From the NCBI RefSeq assembly GCF_021130785.1, contig NW_025777608.1:31471-95470 (forward strand): a stretch of DNA of 64,000 bases, given 5' to 3'. A model generated the notes under the pieces. It was not told the DNA's origin and made no database searches. It was given only the letters and a program-made list of their open reading frames with translations. The DNA is from Homalodisca vitripennis (lineage: Eukaryota; Arthropoda; Insecta; Hemiptera; Cicadellidae). The position numbers and the translations under genes are program-made. Shown here one piece after another: positions 57,947 through 64,000 of the stretch; position 1 is the stretch's first letter, and the number at the start of each line of letters is the position of its first letter.

Positions 57947-58095
57947 AGAGAAAATTACTTTTTGAAAACCCCTTGTATTATACAAACTAGATTTTTTATT
58001 TTTGCTCTGATAACTTTGACATAATGGATTTATGAAGATTCTTGGAATATTTGAAAGATTAATTACTTTAATACCACTAGTATACTATTACAAAT
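57947..58095 (+). repeat. Direct repeat, copy 2
   Basis: Partner of 57210-57365, about 735 bp away. Not LTR-like: no TG...CA ends and only one copy is inside the hAT. Confidence 0.75.
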
Positions 58096-58158
58096 TTTCC
58101 AAGATTAATTTTATTTTTGCGAGGCCTTTGGAATCAAAGATTCCATCATCAGGCAACT

Positions 58159-58160
<2 letters not shown>

Positions 58161-58213
<53 letters not shown>
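58161..58213. repeat. (TA)n microsatellite
   Basis: An uninterrupted TA run of about 52 bp. Confidence 0.95.
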
Positions 58214-58218
<5 letters not shown>

Positions 58219-60215
58219 CATTTGTAAAGTTGTGATAATGATAATTAAATGATGATGGAGTCTTTCATTTTGGAAGGTCTTACAGAAATCAAATTAATAT
58301 TGGAAAATGTGTAATCATTTACTAGTGACATTGAAAAAAAATCAATTTAGAAATAGATTGTTTCTTGTTTTGAATGCGTTCTAGCGTTATAAACAATAAA
58401 TATTTTTCAATTCCGTTCATTCTTTATTATAATAATGACGAATATCACGAATATCATGTAACCTATTTCCAAGTAAATTTTGAATTTAGTATGATATAAT
58501 TTTTTAATTGTCTTTCTCCTCTTGAAAATTCTGCTCCTAATATGTAATTGTTTTTTAAAGTTTAGAACAACTAAATCTATTTTACTTTACATTAAATTAT
58601 TTGTAATGTAGAGTATGGTGCAACAAACAAATTTTAAGTTTTTAATTATTGCAAGATTTTAATATTTGTTAGTTTCAATTCAAATTTAAAGTCAACCTGA
58701 ACAAGGACAAGCTGCTAATTATCACAAAATAGAGAGAAACAGAGAGAGAGATTATCCAAGGTCATAGTAGTTATTTGGTAAGTACTTTCTTTAATTAGCT
58801 TCAGTCCTTTTTTTAGCAACACAAAGTGTTAGAACATGTTAACAGTGTTTAGGTTTGTAATATTTCTTTATACAACAATAAAAACTTGAAAAGGTCAAAC
58901 AAATATTAATTTGTGGTGGTATATAAATGGGTGCATTAAGGTGTGAAAACAGTTACCCAGTACAGTTATTTTTAGCTCTATAAGGCTAAAAATTACTCTA
59001 TAACTTATTACATTTACTGCAAAATATTAATGATAATATTTTTGGTTATGCTAATATTTTTAATTTTAGCTATTTTTGACAGGATATTCTTATATAGTTA
59101 ACAGAATTGGTGTAGAATCGTCTTTTCCCTTAGATGTGGCTCTCTATTAGTTCATGAATCTTATGATGCATGCACACATGTGTACATGTATATACACACA
59201 TAAATGTTGCCAAATTTGAAACCCAAAATATTATTATTATTTATTAGCATCTGAGCACTTATGTTATAAAACAGTTCTCAAGAATTAAATAGTAGTTCAA
59301 TTTTTATTAACAACATCCAATAATAGTTAATGAGGAGAAGGTAGAGCATTGAATTACTCTCTATCCATTTGTTTTATAGAACGTGATATTATACCCTCAT
59401 GACAGAATTTCCAGAAGGTTTTTTTGTATTTTCTCCGATCTAGCCTCGAGAACCCAAAACCAGCATAATCCAATAATTGATATATATTTATTATATGACT
59501 GTATGGGCTTAGGTAATATAAGCTCGTGATCATGGCAACTGCTATAATTTTTTAATAGATCCACACTAAAATTGTATATAGTTAATATTTGCACATAGCT
59601 TGGATTAATTCATTAGCCAATGCAATGTTTCTAGATGGTGGTCATTTGTATTTAAGCAAACATTTTTAACTTAACTAATTTCAAATACAGACCCAAAAGG
59701 ACATTTTTTTTAATTTGATGTAGTAGTACACAACTTTTATACTTGCATTTTTAAACATCAAAGATTATAAAATTAATGGTTGCAATTTAATTAAACTATT
59801 ATACATTGTACAGCAAAACAAAAAAAGTTATTTATTCTTCTGTGGTTATTTACAATAAAGTTTATTTTATGTGGATTTGATATCTTATAGGGGTTCAGAT
59901 ACTGAACTTGCAAAGTTAGAGTACTACACAGAAACACTATGGAAATAATAGTGAACACTATAATTTCCATAATTTCTAGCCAATTCTAACTTAACTTGGT
60001 ATTAAGACAGTAGTTTACATTTCTTGAATATTATGTTCATTACCTTGTCTCAAACAATAAAAGATTTTAAGATGGTAGCCATTTACATTTATGCAATTTT
60101 TTATCTTGTGTATTTTACAATGTAAATCAAATTTATCAAGCAAATATTTTCTTTTTTTTAATTGTCAAGTAACTTTTATTGTCGATAATCTTTTATTACG
60201 GTTTGTTGGTGGCAA
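58214..60215. other. Unidentified DNA in the 3.6-kb insertion of unit B
   Basis: AT-rich with a short GA-rich patch (about 58733-58752). No gene, LTR or transposase recognised. Confidence 0.4.
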
Positions 60216-60265
60216 CCATTGAAAAGTTGTAGGATTATATAATTGAATCATAATAAGTGAACATA

Positions 60266-61222
60266 CGAGGTATGGCTATTAAATAACGAGACTGACGCTG
60301 CAGTGGAACGAGTGCGCATGCGCCAACCAACAATGACCAACAGCTGTGTAGTTTGAGACTTCCTCTTCAGAATGCAGTTAGTCTCGTTTCTGAAAAAAAC
60401 ATTGTTGTGTCATAACCTTCATTTATGTAAGTGTTGTTATTTTGTTTTTGCCGGAAAAATGGTTAGCGTAATAATAGAGCAACGAATTGTTATTAAATTT
60501 CACGTTAAACTTGGAAAAACCGCTACCGAAACCTATAATTTACTAAAAGAAGTGTATGTCAGTGAATGTTTATCGCGGACTCGTGTTTTTGAATGGTTTA
60601 AGCGTTTTCAAGATGGTCGACAAGACGTGGAAGATGATTCGCGGCCAGGTCGTCCTTCAACATCAAAAACGGAAGACAATGTCGAAAAAGTTGCTAATTT
60701 GATTCGATCTGACCGACGATTAAGCATTCGTGCAGTTGCTGAATCTGTAGGCATTGATAAAGACATTGAGGTACTTAATAAACTACGTGAAAGAGTAAGA
60801 AAAAAACGATCCGAAATGTGGAAGGACAAATCATGGATTTTGCACCAAGACAATGCGCCAGCTCATTCCACGTTATCTGTCAAGCGGTTCCTGACCAAGT
60901 ACAGCATCCCAGTGTAAGAACATCCACCTTACTCGCCAGACCTAGCACCATGCGACTTTTATCTTTTCCCTAAGGTGAAATCTGCATTGAAAGGTACGAG
61001 ATTTGAATCCGTAGAAGCTGTTCAAGAAAAAAGCGGCAAGACTCCTGAAAGAGTTGACAGAAGATGACTTTCAGCATTGTTCCCAACAATGGAAAAATTC
61101 GCATGGAGCGTTTGCAGGGATAGAGAAGGGGTGTATATTGAAGGTGATAATAAGTAATTATGTTTAAAATGAAAATAAATTTTTTTACAATATCAGTCCC
61201 GTTATTTAATAGCCATACCTTG
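60266..61222 (+). mobile_element. Internally deleted mariner element
   Basis: TA at 60264-60265 and 61223-61224. Ends CGAGGTATGGCTATTAAATA and, from the right, CAAGGTATGGCTATTAAATA. Inserted into unit B; unit A shows the empty region. Confidence 0.9.
60460..61156 (+). pseudogene. Mariner transposase, deleted and with a premature stop
   Basis: Starts MVSVIIEQRIVIKFHVKLGK (N-terminal HTH), then RVFEWFKRFQDGR and RPGRPSTSKTEDNVEKV. The sequence jumps from VAESVGIDKD to a segment before WILHQDNAPAHST, so roughly 100 residues including the first catalytic Asp are missing. A TAA at 60915-60917 precedes EHPPYSPDLAPCDFYLFPKV, which holds the third acidic residue. Further frame damage precedes the C-terminus. 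Inactive. Confidence 0.85.
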
Positions 61223-61667
61223 TATTTACAAACATATTTCAAATTGATTGTAAGTCCATTACCACAAAATATACAAAGACATGTGTTTTAAAAATAGGTT
61301 TATATACTTATAATGTTAGTTTTGTTTAAAGTTTCAAGATGATGGAGTTTGTAAATAAATTAAACAGTTACAAGTACATTAATAACATGCCAACGTCAAG
61401 AGTTATCATTGATGTGTAAAAGAAATGTCTAAAATAATAATACATGGTAATTTTGATATTTCGTAGGACAGCCACATGTGAAATCCCTTTACTGTTTCCT
61501 GTCAACTAACTGAAACAATCCCAGTTGTTAATCCATTGTTAAATTCCGTTGTTTCATAATGTGCACAAGGTACAAAGAATAGTGCAGTTTCAAATATTAA
61601 CTGGTTTCTTACCAAGCATGAAATAAAGTGTGAAATAGAATTCACTTTAAAAATAGGCATCTACGTA

Positions 61668-62787
61668 TTGTACAGATCTTTTTTACTATAAACAATAACA
61701 TTTTTCAATCCTGATAATACTTGCCATAAGCCCTTTTTCAATGAATGCTATTAATATTTAAAATAAACGAAATGACAAAAGGGTTGTTGAACTTTGAGAT
61801 TTTAAAAAGTAATTCTTGACACTTTGATTAAAATAGCCAAATTTAATCTTATGAAAGTCACATATGTAATCCAATGACAAGTGGGTCCTTCCTTGCCTAT
61901 TATGATAAGAACAGTGCCTCTTGAAGTATGGCACATCAATGATTTTAGACATCACTGACAAACATCTGATAAGACAAGAGCATATTACCTAACCTTACTC
62001 TTCCCAACTAAAGTATTTTAAGAAACTGATAATTTGTTGTCACTCAGAACGTATGAAGTCATATATACTTGATTTGTGATATTATATTGATAAATTACCT
62101 GTTTTTGTTAGAAATTGTTTCACATCAGGTATTTATGTAGAAATGTTTTTAAGTTGAACAGTATTTTTTAACTTTAGTTTTGTATGCAAAATTATATTAG
62201 CTATTTGAATCATGGTGTAATTTTAAAATAACTATCTGTCAAAGACTAGAAAAATTCAAACTTATGTCCCATATTGCCTCCTTAGCATAAGGGAAATTGT
62301 ATGACAGACAAGGAGCAATTAAGGTATGGTAGTCAATAGCGTGTCTAAGATGATCAAATGGGTGGGGGAGGTGGGTTACCAGTATTAATTTTCCGTACTT
62401 CCTAGTCAAGCTGGAATATGGCAGCACTCACCTGGAATATGTTAAATAGTTTATTAAAAATTGTAACTTTGACAGCCATCTGAGAGCATATTGTTCTTAT
62501 TTTATGCTCTGAAAAAAGCAGCTATGACTTAAGCAAAAATTGTACTTTTTGGAGACCACCCGTTAACACAATTTCAAGAATACAAGGCTATATTAAATTG
62601 AATAACAGAGAGGCTTGAGAAAAATGGTTTAATCTTAAGCACCACAAGACACATCCTCCACTTTTTACTGAGAACTTATGCATTATGAAATGGGCTGCTA
62701 CTATTAATATATTTTACTTGAAAATATGGGCGTGTATTTTATAACTTAAATAATAAAATATTGTATAACTTAAATAATATCTATTTT
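61668..62787. other. Intergenic, no gene recognised
   Basis: AT-rich. Nothing with domain or repeat structure seen. Confidence 0.4.
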
Positions 62788-63300
62788 ATACTGGCTGATT
62801 CACAAATATATGGAGAAACTGTGAAAGCCCATCTACATGTAAAAATAATGAAAATAATTTATATAAACACTGGTCCGGAAATGATTCGTTAGCGAGTTAC
62901 GGCTAGCGAAAGATTTCGCCCGGATTTTAGCTCGCCATGTAAAACAAGGTCTCCCTGAAATTCTGGTAAGATAGATTAAGGGATGAATTCAATCATTCCT
63001 AATGGTTTTTGACCTGATAAATTGAAAATAATATGTCCCAGAACTGTAAGTTAAGTAGTTTTTGAGAAAATCCATCTCAACTACAAAAAATGGAGTGAAA
63101 AAACATTTTTTTTCGTCTTTGGGGAACAATACTATGTTATTTTACCAAGAAATTAATCAAAATTTTTAAAAAACTGTTTATTCTAAACAAAAACTGTGTA
63201 AATAGAGTACACAGAAGCTAATTAGATAATGCCTAAAGATGAAAAACTGTATTTTTTCACTCCATGTATTGCATTTGACACTGGTTGAATTGATTTAAAT
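62788..63300. mobile_element. Relic of the long-TIR family at 55064
   Basis: Shares CTGGCTGATTCA start, TAAAAATAATGAAAAT, TTCGTTAGCGAGTTACGGCT and AGCGAAAGATTTCGCC with the left arm of 55064-56210. A 14-bp inverted repeat (ATGGAGTGAAAAAA at about 63089 and its complement at about 63252) marks the inner fold. Much older than 55064. Confidence 0.6.
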
Positions 63301-64000
63301 AAAACATGTTCTTGTGTGTAAAATAAAACATAAAATATACAAACTTTAAATTTTTGTACACATTTGATTAAAATATGTTATAAAATAAATTAAACAGCTT
63401 ATTGAATAACTTCTAAAATATCAGACATTGACTGCCAAAGGGGTGAAAGCTCATAATTTTATTTTTATAGGTAGATTAATAATTATAAAACACATTTTTA
63501 TAAGCATCTAATTTTGTATATGTCAAACAAGTTTGATTAAAACAATACCAGGAGAATATGTAACATTAAAAGTGAATTAAATTCAATTTATTTTAAGAAA
63601 TAGTATATTTTAAAATAAGCAAATTGAAGGTTTTAATACTTTTTATTTATGTAATATTTTTTATTACTACTGTTACTACCTGTAATCATTATTAACATAA
63701 GTCACGAACACATGACTAGTACTAACAATGAAAATAATCAGAACTATGTTAAGACTATTACAAATTAGCTGTTCAAAGAGACGATCGGTAGGCGTTCAAG
63801 GCCATTACTTCCTGTCTCTCTCGTCTGAAGTGCAGGAAGTGTGGAAGCAACAAAATTACCAAGCATAAGTCTTGTTTTGCTATATGTCAGCTGATGTAGT
63901 TGAAATATCAAAATAAATAAAAACAAAACTTAACTGTGGTACATGGTTCCATTATGAGTATACTCCCAGTTTAACGCAAAATAAAATATACCTTGAATAT
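63301..64000. other. AT-rich intergenic end of window
   Basis: No gene or repeat recognised. Confidence 0.4.

Larger units (their letters stand above)
51552..61667 (+). repeat. Tandem duplication, unit B, expanded by insertions
   Basis: Same landmarks as unit A in the same order, separated by insertions 51622-53974, 55064-56210, a block of about 3.6 kb at 56644-60215 and a mariner at 60266-61222. Subtracting these gives about 2.1 kb, matching unit A. Confidence 0.85.

Noticed and set aside
57210..58095. LTR pair
   Set aside because: One copy is inside a hAT element with its own clean ends, so the pair cannot bound a single insertion.
58032..58214. Frame ending in Ile-Tyr repeats
   Set aside because: Also TA microsatellite translation.
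60608..60853. 81-codon minus-strand frame
   Set aside because: Antisense shadow of the mariner transposase.

Overview
This window is AT-rich eukaryotic nuclear DNA, almost certainly from an insect. The evidence is GT-AG introns, very long introns, and a dense load of insect-type transposons (mariner, piggyBac-like, hAT, Mutator-like, RTE and Jockey/CR1-like LINEs, tRNA-derived SINEs). A hemipteran is a reasonable guess from the transposon mix, but nothing here proves the order. There are no operons, CRISPR arrays, rRNA genes or functional tRNA genes.

Two host genes can be reconstructed, both on the plus strand. (1) A UBL7 orthologue (ubiquitin-like domain plus C-terminal UBA domain) has nine coding exons between 6911 and 22363. 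All splice phases agree, and they give a protein of 367 residues. (2) A SWEET sugar transporter (MtN3/saliva family) has six coding exons between 32562 and 50554, giving 227 residues. Its last coding exon is present twice (50426-50554 and 54838-54966) because of a tandem duplication of about 2 kb. The second copy has the same splice acceptor and the same open length, and it differs at four residues.

Layout: 1-6600 is intergenic with LINE 3' ends and two SINEs. 6600-22900 is the UBL7 locus; its 5.5 kb first intron holds a pair of inverted, GC-ended elements, a piggyBac-like element that keeps its cysteine-rich domain, and a possible small broken gene. Later introns hold a mariner relic, foldback elements, an 88-bp minisatellite and a second TTAA-flanked element. 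22900-32560 is intergenic with a LINE 3' end, a decayed mariner and a direct duplication of about 620 bp. 32560-55000 is the SWEET locus, with an antisense RTE LINE in intron 1, a CGCGGCTTCGC-type repeat cluster in intron 3, and a 3.4-kb TTAA-flanked Mutator-like element in intron 4 that itself contains an insertion with an 8-bp target duplication. 51.5-61.7 kb is the second unit of the tandem duplication, swollen from 2 to about 10 kb by at least four insertions. 61.7-64 kb is intergenic with one relic repeat.

The most interesting points are the duplicated terminal exon of the SWEET gene, a diverged echo of SWEET exon 4 split by the Mutator-like element, the long inverted repeats inside UBL7 intron 1, and a GC-rich hairpin module conserved across repeats that otherwise look unrelated. 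All alignments were done by eye; percentages are hand counts.
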